This document shows positions 1-13,519 of a DNA stretch of 64,000 nucleotides, piece by piece. The DNA comes from Dicaeum eximium (taxonomy: Eukaryota > Chordata > Aves > Passeriformes > Dicaeidae): NCBI GenBank assembly GCA_013396995.1, contig VWZP01010904.1, forward strand, positions 4,273,204-4,337,203, given 5' to 3'. The translations under genes were made by a program, and so were the position numbers. The first letter of the stretch is position 1. Every line of letters starts with the position of its first letter. The notes under the pieces were generated by a model. That model saw nothing but the letters and a program-made list of their open reading frames with translations, was not told the DNA's origin and searched no databases.

Positions 1-114
1 ATCGTTGATCTCTCACTGCATCCTGCAGGGCCTGTCATCTCAGCATTGACAGGATCAGATGAAAAATACAATCGATGTGTTGACATTTTTTTGAGAATCA
101 CTCAGGTAAGATTA
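1..114 (+). CDS. partial coding exon of an unrecognised plus-strand gene
   Basis: Reading from base 1, the frame is open for 38 codons up to CAG at 112-114, followed directly by the donor gtaagatt. The peptide starts IVDLSLHPAG and ends CVDIFLRITQ, with a balanced globular composition rather than low-complexity AT-driven residues. The exon is slightly richer in GC than the following DNA and holds two CpGs. A good acceptor (pyrimidine-rich, ending ctgcag) lies at 26-28, so the true exon may be 29-114 (86 nt, entered after one base of a codon), with 1-28 as the preceding intron. The exon ends in phase 0. I do not recognise the protein family. It has some flavour of a helical-repeat or scaffold protein, but that is only an impression. 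A pseudo-exon is possible; the upstream flank is outside the window. Confidence 0.55.
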
Positions 115-3100
115 CTTGTTATACAGAACTACAGTGAAATTCATGGCTGCTGCTAATGTTTCACCAGTTGGAGCCTTTGCATTCTCAATCATTAATTAAA
201 TTAGATACTGAGGTTCTCTGCATGTTCCCTTGTTTCTATTTTAAAAGCACTATTTGTGCCTTGCTCAGTGCCATTTAACTCTCTTGTAATTTCCCACATA
301 AAGAGCTTCACACATTTGTACTATTTTCCTCCACTTGATAGAGTGGCACCTGTTTGCTTGAATCAAAAACTATAGTGCACACCTCCAAAGCTCTTGGAAG
401 ATTTGAATGTATTTTTTTTATTCTCAAGTAGTGACTTTAGTCCTATTTAGATTCTTCATTGGCAATATGGGGAAAAAATTCTCTGTAGAGAACCAGATAA
501 TCAGGTGCAGCAGCAATTAATCATCTTAGTGTGTTCTAAATTCTGGCTTTCAAATTGTACATGAAAAATTACCAATATTTAACTGAATATACAATGATAG
601 AGTTGGTCTTTTTATAACCTGAGTTATTGAAAATATTTATATTAGGTCATGCACTGGAAAAGTAGGAAATGGCATGTGTCCATTCAGTTGGCTTTGTGGA
701 GCATCCAGTGTACTTACAAAATAAAAACTATTATCAGAGTGTATTCCAGAAGAGTTGGGCTATGAAATGTCATGGCTGTGAGGGAAGGGGGAGGAAGGAC
801 CAGTTGGGCCTTATGCCAATGTTGGAGCTTGATCTAACAGTGGTTTACATTTTGTCCCCAAATGTAATCTGGTTTTAGGAAATGCCAGAGTGCAGGTAGG
901 GTAGTCTATAGTACAAGTAGTAGCAGCAGCAATTCAGGTGCTGCCATGGATACTGTTTTGGCAGCAGTATTGAGCTGGAATTATGGAATATTTGTTTTAT
1001 TGTAATCTGGCGGTCTACCAACAATTTTCCTAAGGAATACCAAAAAAAAAATAAGGGGAATAGGTGGCTTTTTAGTGGAGTTATGACCTGGATTTGAAGA
1101 AAACTTCTGTGGAACAAGTGAGGGTCTTCCAGCATTCTGTCTGTGCTGATTTTTCAAAGGTCTGCAATGAAACGCTGCTACTGGATGCCCTAAAGCTTTA
1201 TGAAAATGATTTGTTGCAAGTGTTAGATGTAGAACATGTATGGGGTTTGTTTTCTGCCTTGCATGTGTGTGCACACTTCATTCTTTGTATGTCTTCTACT
1301 TACGTTATTAGGTGAACACTTGGCGACTCTGTCAATGTAAAGTAAAATTTGTATTTCCCAGGAATTCCTCATGCATATATAATTTCGTAACTTCTGATTC
1401 TTTTACTGTGCATGGCAGTACACTGAAGCACTAAAGTCTGCCAGTTTTTTGTTGAGATTAGTCTTCATCAAATAACATACAATTTCCAGCATAGCAAAAT
1501 ACTAATAAAAAAAAAGAAAAAGGAAGTGTTAACTTTACAAAGATTCTTTTTTGGGGATGTATGGTTGTGTGGTTTTTAATTTTGGTGATGCCAAGTGCTC
1601 ATCTAATATTTGCACTACTTTTAACAATAATAAAACAAATACTTTATAATTTTATAAGATTTGTAAGTTCTGTATGGATCTACATCTGTGACTAGCTGTT
1701 CTATGAATGAATTATTAATGAGTATTTTTTCATTTTTGATTTTTTCATTTAGTGATTCATAGCTAGAAAGATGGTTCTTTCCCTGAATAGCTAGGATTTA
1801 GAAGAAAAAAATGGTTCCTCTGATTTTAAATCAGAATGTTAAAAATATTTGAGTGTATGTAGAAATATGTGTAATTGCTAGTCTCAGAACTTTAGTCTTG
1901 CATGCTCTTGATGGTAGAAAATCAATTAAATGGGCAGCTGTATTTGTCCCATTAGGTTTCTTGTACCTTTGGAAAACAAACCCCCTTCAGTTTATGCAAA
2001 TGTTTTATACCCTCTGGTCTAGAAGACATAGAATGGATAGTGGTAACAAGGTTGGTGCTTGAATTTAGCAAGATTTTTATTCCAGTTTTGTTAGTGGTGC
2101 TTGGTTGATTAGTAACAACAAGATTCTGTTGTTTCTGTATTATCTTTTCTAACGGCTCTTTTGTCTGATAGTAATTACTAGTTGAAAGAATGTTAGTTGT
2201 GATGTTCAGAAGTACTTCAGTTCTGTCCTTCACACTTTATTAGCTTAGCACTTTCTGGTTTCTTTAGTGCAGACATAAGGACACAAAATTTAGTCATCCG
2301 TAATTGAAAAATAAATACCTTGATACTTCCCTTTTCCTACACACATGAATATGCTCAGAATGAGGAAAACGAAGCTTCTCTTTATTTATACACTTTGTCT
2401 ATTTTTCAATGGAATCATATGGTGTATGAAGGACTACCATGCTTTCCATGTTGACCAGTCCAGGAACATGTGAAGTTTCATCTCAAAATTGTTTGTTTTC
2501 TTTCATAAAGAAGTCTCTGCTTGTAAAGTTTGACAACATTGTATTGGTTGTCCGAAGATTTTTGTTGTTTGTTGTTAAGAATTTTGCTTTTTACTAGGTT
2601 GGCTGGTTCTGATTTGGGTGCCTTGCTTCTCCTAGTACAAAATATCAGAAGAGATTACAAAAATTTGCTAAGGGTTGCGGTATTTCACCTGCAGTAAGAC
2701 TTAATGAACTTTTCCCTAAAAATGTGCATATAGTTAGATGGACTTCTAAGGTAAGGCAAGGATTTTATTCTTCTGTGAAGTATTGGTGCATAGGAGTTCA
2801 GAGTGGGTGGTCTTAATGCTCTTCGTACTCATAAGCATGCAAGTGTCCTAATTTGGATAAGTTTTCCCTGTTAAGGATTCTAAGAAGGCATACAGGAGTT
2901 TTGATGTACATTAGTGTATATTTGTAGGACTGGTTTTGTGCTACAAGGTTTTCATATTTCAATTTATGGTTACTTGTGAGGTGCAGATAAGCTGATGATG
3001 GCCATCTGATATTCAAGTGAAGTGTGCTTAAAACTACAAGTATTTCAGGAACTATTATCAAATTTAGTATTTTTAGGATGACCTACTTTAGTAGGTCTAG

Positions 3101-4316
3101 AAAGAGGTGTGATGTTGCAATGCTGATTTAGAGGAAATAGTGCCTTTAGTAATTATCTGCTGAACTGTGATGAAGTTTATTGGCAAACCAAGGGTTTTTG
3201 TGATTGATGCCAGTTTGAAAAGAAACAAGTGTATCCGTAGGTATTCTGGAATCCTCATAGGTAAGTCTCTATGTGGCAGGAAAGACCAGTATACCTCAGA
3301 AAACTTGAGAAGATTTTGTCTCTCCATATTGAATCATTTCTAAAGTTTCACTCTGCTTTAAGAAGATTTTCTTGTGTTAATCCCTTTAGAATTCAGTAGT
3401 TTTCACATAGCATTTTTACATGCTGGATTGTAAGTGGGTTATAATTTCCCCCATTTCTTTCTTCTTTGCTCAGAAGCAAAAGGTTTTCATATTGGATTCC
3501 TGTATAGATATTTCTTCTAGTTAGAAATATAGAAAGTTAGAAAAGTTAGAAATTAACTTGTCCTGCCTGCTTTAAAATGTGGGACATTCCCAATATTTTC
3601 CCTCTTCCATTGGGGAAACTGAGGAATCTTGCTGGGTGGGCCATGCTAGAGGGCTGAAGGTAGTTTAAAAATACATATTTAATCCAGAAACTACTATGTG
3701 TATGCTGCTTATTTGGGGAAGTCAATGATTTATTAAGTATTTAATTTCAATTCTTAGTCTTTGAATTATTTTTAGAGCTCTAACTTTTCCCACTATGACT
3801 CTTCTAACTTCTGAGTCTCAGTAGTAGTTCAGCATGTCTAAGTGCTGAAAAATGAGTAATTTATTTCATAAGCATTTTAACATGAATTCAGAGAAATAAG
3901 ACTTCCAGTTTTTAGGTGGGGTGAAGATGTTTGGGTGCAATCAAAACCTGATGAATTGTTTCCCGTTCTTTGTTTGGTTTGAGGTCAAATTTTCCCCTAG
4001 AGCTGAGCATTTCTCCAGTTCTCCAGGTACAGTTCTTTGAGTTTTCCACTGCTGAAATTCTAGTACCTTAAGCAAAAAGAAATAAAAATTCTTTTTTATC
4101 TTTTAAGCATGAGGACTGAAAATGATAATTTCTATCCTATTTGCTGCTGCCTCCCACAAGAGTAAGTGGAGCCACTTGTACAAAGGCAGTAATAATACCA
4201 GCAGTTTCTGTATACGAATATTAAATTCAGGTAAGTATTGAATTTATGCAAGGTGGAATACACCTCCAGTCTAGATAGTCCTGAAGTAGTGTGTTTAAAC
4301 ATAGGGATAGATTATA

Positions 4317-4317
4317 N
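4317..4317. other. ambiguous base (n)
   Basis: The only non-ACGT symbol in the window, within attatanaag. It indicates a draft assembly or a masked polymorphic base and lies in no recognised feature. Confidence 0.99.
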
Positions 4318-6679
4318 AAGGCTTTTGTCTTTCTTTCTCTAGCAGAATGATGTTTTGGTTTTTTCTTTCTGGTTATTTTTTCCCCCTGGCACTCATTTGT
4401 GGTAGTTAAGATTTACTACTGCCTTTTCCCCTGAGAAGAGTTGTGTTCTTACCATTTTCTAGGCTTGCAAACAATTGTAACTGAACTTTTCTCAGCTGGC
4501 TAGCGGTGTTTGAATCTGTATTTGGAGATGTCTTTCTTCCTACATTCAATTTTATAATAGTCAATTACATGATGGACACAGGAATAATGCATGTGTTTTG
4601 GTAAGGATAATGTAGGGTGCCTTTTCACTTAAAAATAGATATTTATCAAAGTAAGGTATATTATACAGATTATCAGTATGAATTTGCCAAATATACATAT
4701 TTTCACCTTTGTGGTAGGAGTTTTGTAGTATTTTCTTTTAGTTCATGGTCCCTTTGGAAGGAAAACGACACTGTTTTAAAACTTCCTTTAAAATTTTAAT
4801 GCAGATATGTAATCCTTTACTAATGCCAAAAGCAGAGCAAGTGATAAAAAATTAGTGTATATAATCAATAATTTTTTGGAGTTGTCTTATTCTTTGCTTA
4901 AAAATGGCCTGATTGTCTGATCTTTATGTATAGACTGGCTTTTTAATATGTTTGTAAATCTGTTCAGTAATTCCATATAAGAAAATACTGGCTTGATGCT
5001 AATGTATGCCAGTCTTGCTAAAAGATCGATTTTAAAAGAAGTCCTAGATCTAATCCAGATTCAGTTGCAAATCCTCTTCAAAATAAACATTTTCTGAAAT
5101 CTCCTTCCATTTGCAAATAATTACTCTTGCTACAACTACTATTTTTTTGTCTTTTATTTTACTTGATTGTACAAGTACCTAATGTACTTGATTGATTTTA
5201 GCTTTGAAAGGTATAAATCAAAATTTATGAAGTATGGAACTGACTGAGCTATCAAATTATCTAAACAATTAGTGGGAAGGATTCTGTAAAGTTTTAACAT
5301 GAAATGCTAAAAGGCACAGGAAAGCTTTCTAAAAATAAACTCTAAGGATATTATTTGCATTTTGGCTTAAAAATAGTAATCATGAAGTCAAATTGCCCTA
5401 TTTTTGGTTATTATTACATAAAGTGTTTTAGCTTATCTTTTAGAAGGATTATTTGGACTTTTTATTGGGGAATTATGTACTGAAGAAATTTGAGTTATGT
5501 ATGGAAGAAATCAGGTCTATTCACCTTTCAACTTTTCATTAACAAAATTTAAATACTTAAGATTTTCCCATATGCTGGGTAGTACAGTTGTTTACACAAG
5601 TCTTTATTATTTTAATAATATTGTTCTTATTTGTTTATTGAAAATAGAAACCTAAAATATGTTCTGGTGTTCAGATACTAATGTCTTTCAAATTATTTCA
5701 GAAAAAATTAAAAATTATTTTTGCATGTGTTTAAATATGAGCTTAATACAAACCTTTCGGAAAGGTAATTGCAGGTTTGAGGACTTTATGCTCATTTCAA
5801 ACTGTAAAAAAATGGGGAGGCATGTTTAATTAAATTCTTGTATGTATAATTACTCTCGTGTTTGTGGTGCAATCTGTTTTTTAGAGTAAGTATGTTCAAA
5901 GGTATCCTGATATTATCTGCTTTCTGTTGAAATTATCAAATACACCACCAGCAATTTGTGAGAACTAAGGGAGACAGTGGGAAATGCATTTGATGACTGA
6001 GCAGCATATCTTTTTTTTTCTACTCTTGGACAAGAAACAAAAGTATTTGGAATGGCTGCTAAATAGTTATTTGTCTATTAAGGTGCTAGCTGTTAGCACA
6101 TTTTGATTTTTATTGTCTAAAAATACATGGTCCTGTTTGAGTTGGAAAAGGAGAGATTAAGATTATGTAATGTTTCATGGTAATTATGTGTGATCTCTTT
6201 GCTTATTTGCACAAAAAAAAAATTAAAAAATCCCTCTGAACAGCTGAAGTGACATGAAGCACCAGCTGGGGAATCTGAAATCAAATATTTTAGGGCATGA
6301 TTTGTACTAAACTGCAATTAGAATGTATGATTCTGCACTAGCAATTGTTCTGAGTGAGGTCAAATTGCACATGAAGGAACACAAATGATGTCTGTCTTGA
6401 CTGCAACTGATGTCTGTACATGTGCTATTTCACAGTATTTTTATTCACATGCAAAACTGGGAAAATGACTAGCTTGATTGTTTTGTTTGTTTATTGTCAG
6501 TTAAGACTTAGTGTGTCAATAGGTGAATTAAAGACTTGAAAGGAAGAAAAAAATGAAAATACCCTTTTTGAAAAACATCTTAAAAATTTAAAATTAATTT
6601 TGTACCCAAATATTTTAATAATAGGAAAGTTAAGAGCAAATCTAAAACATAAGATACTTGTTCCAATGTATTTTTTATC

Positions 6680-6693
6680 TTTTTTTTTTTTTT
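6680..6693 (+). repeat. poly-T tract
   Basis: An uninterrupted run of 14 T, preceded by a further T-rich stretch. No poly-A-tailed retrocopy is visible beside it, so it is a simple low-complexity tract. Confidence 0.9.
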
Positions 6694-7781
6694 AACTTGT
6701 GCATATTAAAATTGCAATATTGACCTACTGGTATTATAAAAAGATAGCATTTTCTGTTTTCAGAAGAAACTGGATTTTGACACATTGTTTAAAAACTAGA
6801 ACAGCTCAGCATATGAAAACACAAACTGTGATAATTAGATAGTATGCCATATGTGGTAGTTTAAGTTGGCATATATCTCAAATGGCATGTTTAATGTACT
6901 GTATTACTGGAATTAGTAATTTTACAGCTGAGAGCTGTTAATTCTGTTATACTCATTCCCTCTGATGAACCTGTAGGTAATAATAGCAGACATTTTTCTT
7001 TGCAAAAGCCTGTTTCTGATAAATTAAAACAGTTGTAAGCTGCTGTATTTTTAATGGAATCTTTGACTAGTGTATGTTCTCATAATATTTTAGGTGTTTC
7101 TAACTACTTCAGAATTCTAAGGTTTTCTTAAAATAAAGATACATTTGGTAGTGATGGATGGTCACATTTTTTGCTTGATGAAATGTATGTACTGAGGAAA
7201 GAAGGAAGGTCTGTTTTTTCCATATAGCTTTTTTTTTTTCCCTCTGTGTAAAACTTCCCCCATTTTTTGTTAGTGTAAAAAATATTCTTAACCCGAAGTG
7301 TTTGAGAATTATTAACAGTGGTTAAAATTCACACACCTGTGGATTCCACAGTGTAGCTGAATAGAAATCACTGGTCATGAAAAGTCAAGGGAGGAGAGCA
7401 AGACTTTTGAATACAACTGGGTATGCCTGAGATGGAGTTAAATTTTCTTTTTCATAGCAGCTTGCATGGTGGCAGGTTTTAGAGTTGTGACCAAAAAGTG
7501 TTGACAATACTCATATTTTAGTTCTTTCTGAGCAGTGTTTGCACAGCGGCAGGGCCTGCTGTTTCTGACTCTGCCCCCCTCCCCAGCAGGAAGACTGGGT
7601 GTGCAAAAGAAGTTGCCAGGTGGATAACCTGAACTGTCACAAGCTACTCTGTGCTGTATAAGGTCCCAGCAGAAGAGAAGAAAATTGAATGGAGTGTTCA
7701 GCTGGCATTTTGCTCAGAGAGTAGCTGGGAAATGGTGTGCCCTGGGACATGGGTGATGGCCTTTGCATCACCTGTTTGAGC

Positions 7782-8112
7782 CACAGAATCATAGAGGTTA
7801 AAACCAGCTGTTGTCCCACTAGCAGCATCACAGTGTTCACCATCAAGCCATGTCCTAAAGTGCCATACCCACATTTTTTGAACACTTTGAGGGAGGGTGA
7901 CTCCACCACTCCTCTGGGCAGTCTGTTCCAATGCTTTACACCCTTCCTGTGAAGAATTTTTTCCCAATACCTAATCTAAACCTCCCTGGGTGCAGCTTGA
8001 GGCAATTCCTCTTATCCTGTTGCTGGTTGCCTGGGAGAAGAGGCCAATTCCCACCTGGCTACAACCTGCTTTCAGGCAGCTGTAGAGAGCTGTAAGGTCT
8101 CCCCCTGTCTCA
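7782..8112 (-). mobile_element. CR1 LINE, 5'-truncated 3' end
   Basis: Read on the minus strand, this follows the 3' region of avian CR1: a GGGGAGACCTTA-like start at about 8105, then the segment with CTTCTCCCAGGCAACCAG, GGAGGTTTAGATTAGGTATT, the AAATTCTTCAC block, CATTGGAACAGACTGCCCAG and GGTGGAGTCACC. It ends with CTCTATGATTCTGTG at 7782, where CR1 copies typically carry an ATTCTATG-type terminus. Only the last roughly 330 bp remain, consistent with the usual severe 5' truncation. The sequence has many substitutions and small indels, so it is a dead, fairly old copy. The open frames over it are fortuitous readings of the repeat. Confidence 0.92.
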
Positions 8113-9826
8113 TCTGTTTTCCACTACAGACATTGTTGGTGTGGTTTCTAGTCTGAGTACACAAAAGGAGCATAGTATAGAAAGAAACAGTGAGAGATCT
8201 TTTGGGAAGGAAATTCAGGTGATATTTTAGAAAATAGGTGTGGAATGGACTTCATGGTTAGGGACTCCATTTCTCTGTTGTCCTTCCAGACAAACCCATA
8301 AAATCTCATAATTGTTACCCTTTTAATGCCTTCCACCTGCCCCAAAACTGGGGTGATGCTGCCAGTTCTCAAGGTCTTCCACAAGACCAACATAGTGTAA
8401 AAGGTCTGAAACCTCTTTACCCACTAAAATGTCTGAAATAAAAAAGAATAAGGGTGACAAAGGAAAATGTGCCCTGTAAGTTTAGTGCCTGTTTGTATGA
8501 GACTATTCAAACAAGCTAGTGGGAAGGTGAGACTTTGATAGCAAAGCAAAGGGGACACTTCTTTTTCGTTCATAAGAAAATTAAATTTTGTTAATGAAAA
8601 TAATTGCTGTCCTTTTTGACAGAACTATTCACAGGACATGATACTCTGCAGTCATACTTTTGGGTCATTAAGTCCAATTCCAGCTTATTGCAGGTAGCTA
8701 TCATTCATAACCCCACTCTGTGAAAGACCTGTTAAAGATAGATAGGAACTTTGATAATTGCAGAGTTTCATTAGCACTGGGATTTGCTGCTCACTCAGCC
8801 TTTTTTCATGAAACGTGTGGTTCCTTTCACAAAAAAATAGTATTAAGGTAACTTTTTAGCTTTGAGAAGTTCTGATTAAGAATGAAGTGGCTCTGAGTGT
8901 GCTGTCACATGAATATATGATCAAGTTCATAAATTAATAATGTGTGAGTTGAACATCAGTTTGGTTGGTAATGAAAACTGTTGAAATAAAGCATAGCATT
9001 CTAGACTGTTCACCATTACCTTTAAGCCAACCATACTTCCTGCTAATTTGTGTGACATTGTGGTTATATTTTTATTCATGTTCTGTATGCTCCTCAGCCA
9101 TTTGAAAGCTGAGGTTTCCCTTCTGTGTATCAGTTTGTGGTTTTCTAATTGTAATAAATATTTGCCAATGGAAAAGGTGATTGTCTCCACCCCCAACCCC
9201 CCAGCCTAAACTGAAACAATGAAACTTAAACTCAAGTAGTTGAAAGGCTTCAGATGTTCCCTTTCCTGTTGTTAACCTCTGTTGTAAATGAGGCTGTGGA
9301 AATGGGTTTTTAATCTTGTGATTAAGTGCTACCAGAGCTGTGTATGAGCAGATCACCAAGGAGAGGAGTGCTTACTAGACCACATGTTTAGGGGTTTTGC
9401 CTCCTTCAGGTCTTCTACTGTCATTGACTGTAGCTAATCTGTGGCCTCTGGGTGATTGCTCCTATGGTACTACTGTTGCCACTGCCTTGGCAACACAGAG
9501 TGTGAGGGGAGATGGGTTTTGATTTGTTGCAGTGCCTTTGCAAAGGCAGGCAAGAAATCAAAGCAGTGGTTTTTTCACTCTAAAAATTTGGTCCCATTTG
9601 ATAATATTTTCATGGGATAAAATAGCTCTTTCTCTCTAGCTCAGTCTCAGCAAGTTTCAAAATAAAGATTTGAGCAGTATCCATAGTAATTGTTATAAAA
9701 AAAGGGATAGAACTTTTTATTTGGGATGGGCGTTGCATGCCTGTGTGAATGTAAAAATTAGGTCATTTGAGAGAAATGTGTGCCCACGTGTATATATATT
9801 GTGGGCTTATGTTAGATACAGCTTAC

Positions 9827-9922
9827 CTTTTTGTTCTTGAGTTCTGGTATGAGTGCCCTGTCATTTTCATGTCTTTGTTTTCTTTCTTGTTCACAATGGT
9901 TATATTTCTGGTGTGGTTCACT
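9827..9922 (-). other. exon-like segment, minus strand (unproven)
   Basis: On the minus strand an acceptor (tgtgcatttcag) precedes 96 nt that are open in frame, then a good donor AAG|gtaagc. The peptide begins SEPHQKYNHC and ends PELKNKK; it is charged and could be helical. A second frame is also open throughout, and A-rich sequence rarely makes stops, so openness is weak evidence. The entry and exit phases are both 0. The other minus-strand candidate in the window (15118-15173) ends two bases into a codon, so the two do not join in this frame. Most likely a pseudo-exon. Confidence 0.2.
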
Positions 9923-12900
9923 CTGAAATGCACAGTTTGCCTGAATGATGATGGTTTCTAGAAAAGGGATGAGAAAATGGAGCTGCAAAGAGAAAGCACT
10001 TTCAAATAGTTCATTCAAGCAATGCTCAGCTGTTTGAATTCTAAACTCCTTGGCTTAAGGTTTGTGAAAAGTTACCAACTTCTAAATTGGAATCTCAAGA
10101 AATCAACATTAGGATATTTTGTGAAAGGACAAATGGAGTATAGGGAGGTTTCTGATAACTCTAGGCCTGTGGTAACTATTACTTCATTAAAGCTGAGGAC
10201 TAGGGAAATGTTTAGCTTTTTTACTGGCTTAGTATTTTAGATACTTAACTTTTATTTAACTTTTCTAAATAAAAGATATTTTTGTTCTAAAGTAGCTTTT
10301 GTTAACAGTACGTTTTTGTAGAGGTCAGTAATTTTGTTTTCCTAAACTTTAATTGGATCAGCTTAAACTTTGAGAGACTATAGCTGTACTTTATAGCAGT
10401 CTAAATTTCTGTGCATAGCTGAATAAGAGAAACAATAGTCATATTGAAATAGAAACAACAACTGCTGATTCAGTAATACAGGAATTTTGTAATAAAACTC
10501 ATATTAAAATATTTTCAGATTATGTTGCATGCACAGTTCTTTATTTGTAGCTGAAGGGTCATTAAATGTAGATACTTTTGTGTATAACAGAAAGTTTGGC
10601 AGTTCTAAGTTCTTACAGATTTTTGTCATAAGTGATGCTAATACCATTTTTAAAGCTGAAAGAATTTTACAGTTTAAGGTTCCCTTACAATGTGTGCAGT
10701 GGGAGATTGAGTATATTTTAGGTTTTGTGTCAACAACCTGATCAGTGCCTGCTTCCTGAAGACTATTATTGTGCCTTGACTGATGACGTAGGAACCCATA
10801 AGATTCCCATATTCTGCCCCAGACAGAAATGCAGAACAAAAGTCTGTTTTTACAGAGTCTGTTTACCCCAATCATTGTTTAGGAGACAAAAACAGTTTTG
10901 GAATGAACTTCACGTAGGAATGTGATATGTTTTATGTACACACCACATCTGTGTACTTGTATGACATTACATGAAAATTTATAAACATTAAATAACATCA
11001 TTATAGTGCATTTTTCTAAATTGAAGTTTACAGAATGAGTTTGATAAGTTTTGTTATGAAAAAATATGTCTGAGATGAAATTAGAAGTTAGGGGAGTGGC
11101 ATGTCTTTTTTTGAAGAACTTACAAAATTAATAAAAACTTTCCAATTATTCTATATATGTATAGCACATGTGTTTTTAACAGTTATGTTAATTTTTAGAT
11201 TTAAATTAGCAATCATGATAAATAAATACTAAAAGGGTGCAGTTGCTTTGTGACTGTCATTTAATCTTGCCTGAATTTAAAAGCTTTTTTAATGATAGTT
11301 ATGATAGATGGCACTTTAAACTATGGAGAACTAAAGCTCTTTACTCCATTTAAGGGAAACTATTCTTTTTTCATTGATGATTGATGTGGAGGAGAACTAC
11401 CTTTGAATATTGGAACTGTATTGTTTTTCTAAAAATCTTTTCAATTTAACACACTCTATTTATCCTTTGTTTTACCCACTGTTTTTTCTTCAACATTCAA
11501 ACACCAGCATTTTACTTTCTAGAATGAAGCTGCAAGTCAAAGTGGAGAGCTTCATCTCACTTGAAGTGGTGGGCATCTTATGCTCTAGTTTTCTTTCTTC
11601 TGCTTGTGTGTACTTGTTCAGTGCTCTGTGAACTTTATTTTTCATGCAAGTGCTATACTGGATTGATTTCTAAAAAGTAATCTTACCTTCAATTGTGTCC
11701 TACAAGGAGCTACAGTACTTCTGGTAATAGAGATACTAAATTTTTGTTTTCCTCTTCCCTTCTCCCTTATCTTCTGCTAGTTCTGAAGGACTTTTCCACC
11801 TTCTGAAAACTAGATTCAATTACAAATGAAGACTGGTTCTGAATTTGAAATTCTAAAGCATCTGTTTCAGAAAAAAACTTTCTTAATTTAAGTATGTATT
11901 TTGTGTAGTTGGTCATGAAGAACTCTTTACTTATGAGCAGGGAGAAGGTTATATAAATAGAGGAAAAACTCATGTCATTTAGGTCAGACTGTGAAGAAAT
12001 TCAGTTAACTTAGGCCCTGAATATTCAAGCAAGCAAGGAATTATACATTGCAGATATGTTTCTTGAGGTATCTGTAAGGTTACATAGATAAAAAAAAAAA
12101 GAAGTTTGCAGATTTAATAATTTTATAATTTTATTCTAAAATGGTACTTTACCTTTGGTTATTACTTATGCTGGCTCAGAAACAAAGGAAGGACAGTGGT
12201 GCCTTTTTTACAGTGTACATAGGAAAATGTCCTTTGGAAAGCTAAGGGCAACCTGATGTAGAAAAAAGTATATCAAATCTGCATGTCGTTAGCAAGAAAA
12301 TGAAAATACGAAGTTAGAAGTGGCACTGACAGATTATCTACTTGTGGTAAGCACTGTCTTCTTATTCATGTGATATGCTGCTAGGAGGGATGCTGCTTGG
12401 TCATGGTATTGTGGTGCTTATACTTCAGTACCAGTACTGCATTTGGTTCATATTGGTATTCTCCATTATTACTTTAAAACACAGCTTTGAGTTCAGTGGT
12501 TGAAGTTACTGTTTTCTTTCAAGTGTAGATAAGAACAGCTGTAAATTAAATTTGACCATCTGTCACATTCAGGGTGTTTGAAAATTTAGTAATTATTTCA
12601 AACATTAATGGTGTAAATTTGATGTGACTAAACCCCAGACTCTTAGCTGTAAGGATTCTTGTACTGCATTGCAAGAACATTCATCAGTATTTACTGCTTA
12701 TCTAATATTTTTAATATCCCATATTCTAATGTACATAACTTCATGCAAGTGTAAACTGGAAGACTAAAATACTGTAAAAGTTACAAACAAAGATAAGTAA
12801 AGAGTAATTTAAAAGGAAATTTTGAATAATACTTCAAGATGATTGGGACTGACCTCTCTCTGCTGTTTGATAAGAGATTATAATTATTATTTTTACGTAA

Positions 12901-13504
12901 CTGAGAAAAGGGAGAGTGGACCAACATTCCACTCATACAATGTTCCTGTTGACGCCCTTTTTTGTTCCAAATCTCACAATATTTGAAACAAAAATGTCTG
13001 ATATGTGTTCTAAATGAAGTAGCATCATATTGTAAGGACTGTATTGCAATAAATTAAATTTAAATTTAAAAAATTGAAATAATATGTACACAGACAATAT
13101 CTATTTTTATACCTTCATAAAAAGATATAATCACCTATGTTTATTGGCAGAGTCATGCTCTCTGAAACAGAATTTTGTGTACCTAAATGAAACTCAGGAA
13201 AATCAGTGTTTGTTTTAGGGAAATACAAAGTGGAAAAGAAAGGTGATCAAACTGTAGTATAATAGTTGTTATAGTAATTTTTCTAACTTTGATATTATCC
13301 GTTGTCGTGGTCATTATCCTTGATGAAATTAGTGGAAATGAGTGAAGTGGTATCTCAGTCATAAATTATACCCTAATAGCCAATTTCCTTTGTTTTGTCT
13401 ATTTTATATTTTAGAAAAGGAGAAAATAGGAAAATTTCTCATGCGTATATCTATAAATTCTGAAGTATTTTGGTCTATTATATCTCCATAAGTCTTAGCA
13501 AAGT

Positions 13505-13519
13505 AAAAAAAAAAAAAAA
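13505..13519 (+). repeat. poly-A tract
   Basis: Fifteen consecutive A. No identifiable retrosequence body lies upstream. Confidence 0.9.

Larger units (their letters stand above)
115..7781 (+). other. non-coding DNA, probably intron of the left-edge gene
   Basis: AT-rich unique sequence begins with the donor gtaaga at 115. The plus strand tends to have more T than A and more G than C (hand count of 961-1020: T 22, A 15, G 15, C 8), as on the sense strand of a transcribed intron. Short homopolymer runs and a few exon-like islands occur (2636-2750 and 4161-4231, see the rejected list). The open frames of 60-97 codons here overlap each other on both strands and show no family resemblance. I see no RNA gene and no clear mobile element. 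Confidence 0.6.

Noticed and set aside
2636..2750. Exon-like segment with acceptor ctcctag and donor AAG|gtaagg, open frame of 38 codons
   Set aside because: The open frame needs entry after two bases of a codon, whereas the left-edge exon ends in phase 0. The family is unknown, so it is kept only as a pseudo-exon.
4161..4231. Segment ending in a perfect donor CAG|gtaagtatt with an upstream acceptor
   Set aside because: The phase would fit, but the peptide is Ser/Asn-rich and unconvincing. One perfect donor word is expected by chance in a window of this size.
6759..6800. Good acceptor (ctgttttcag) followed by 11 codons and a stop in phase 0
   Set aside because: Too short to judge, and no poly-A context follows.
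10504..10875. 123-codon minus-strand frame
   Set aside because: Two plus-strand frames overlap it. No domain and no splice signals at useful places.
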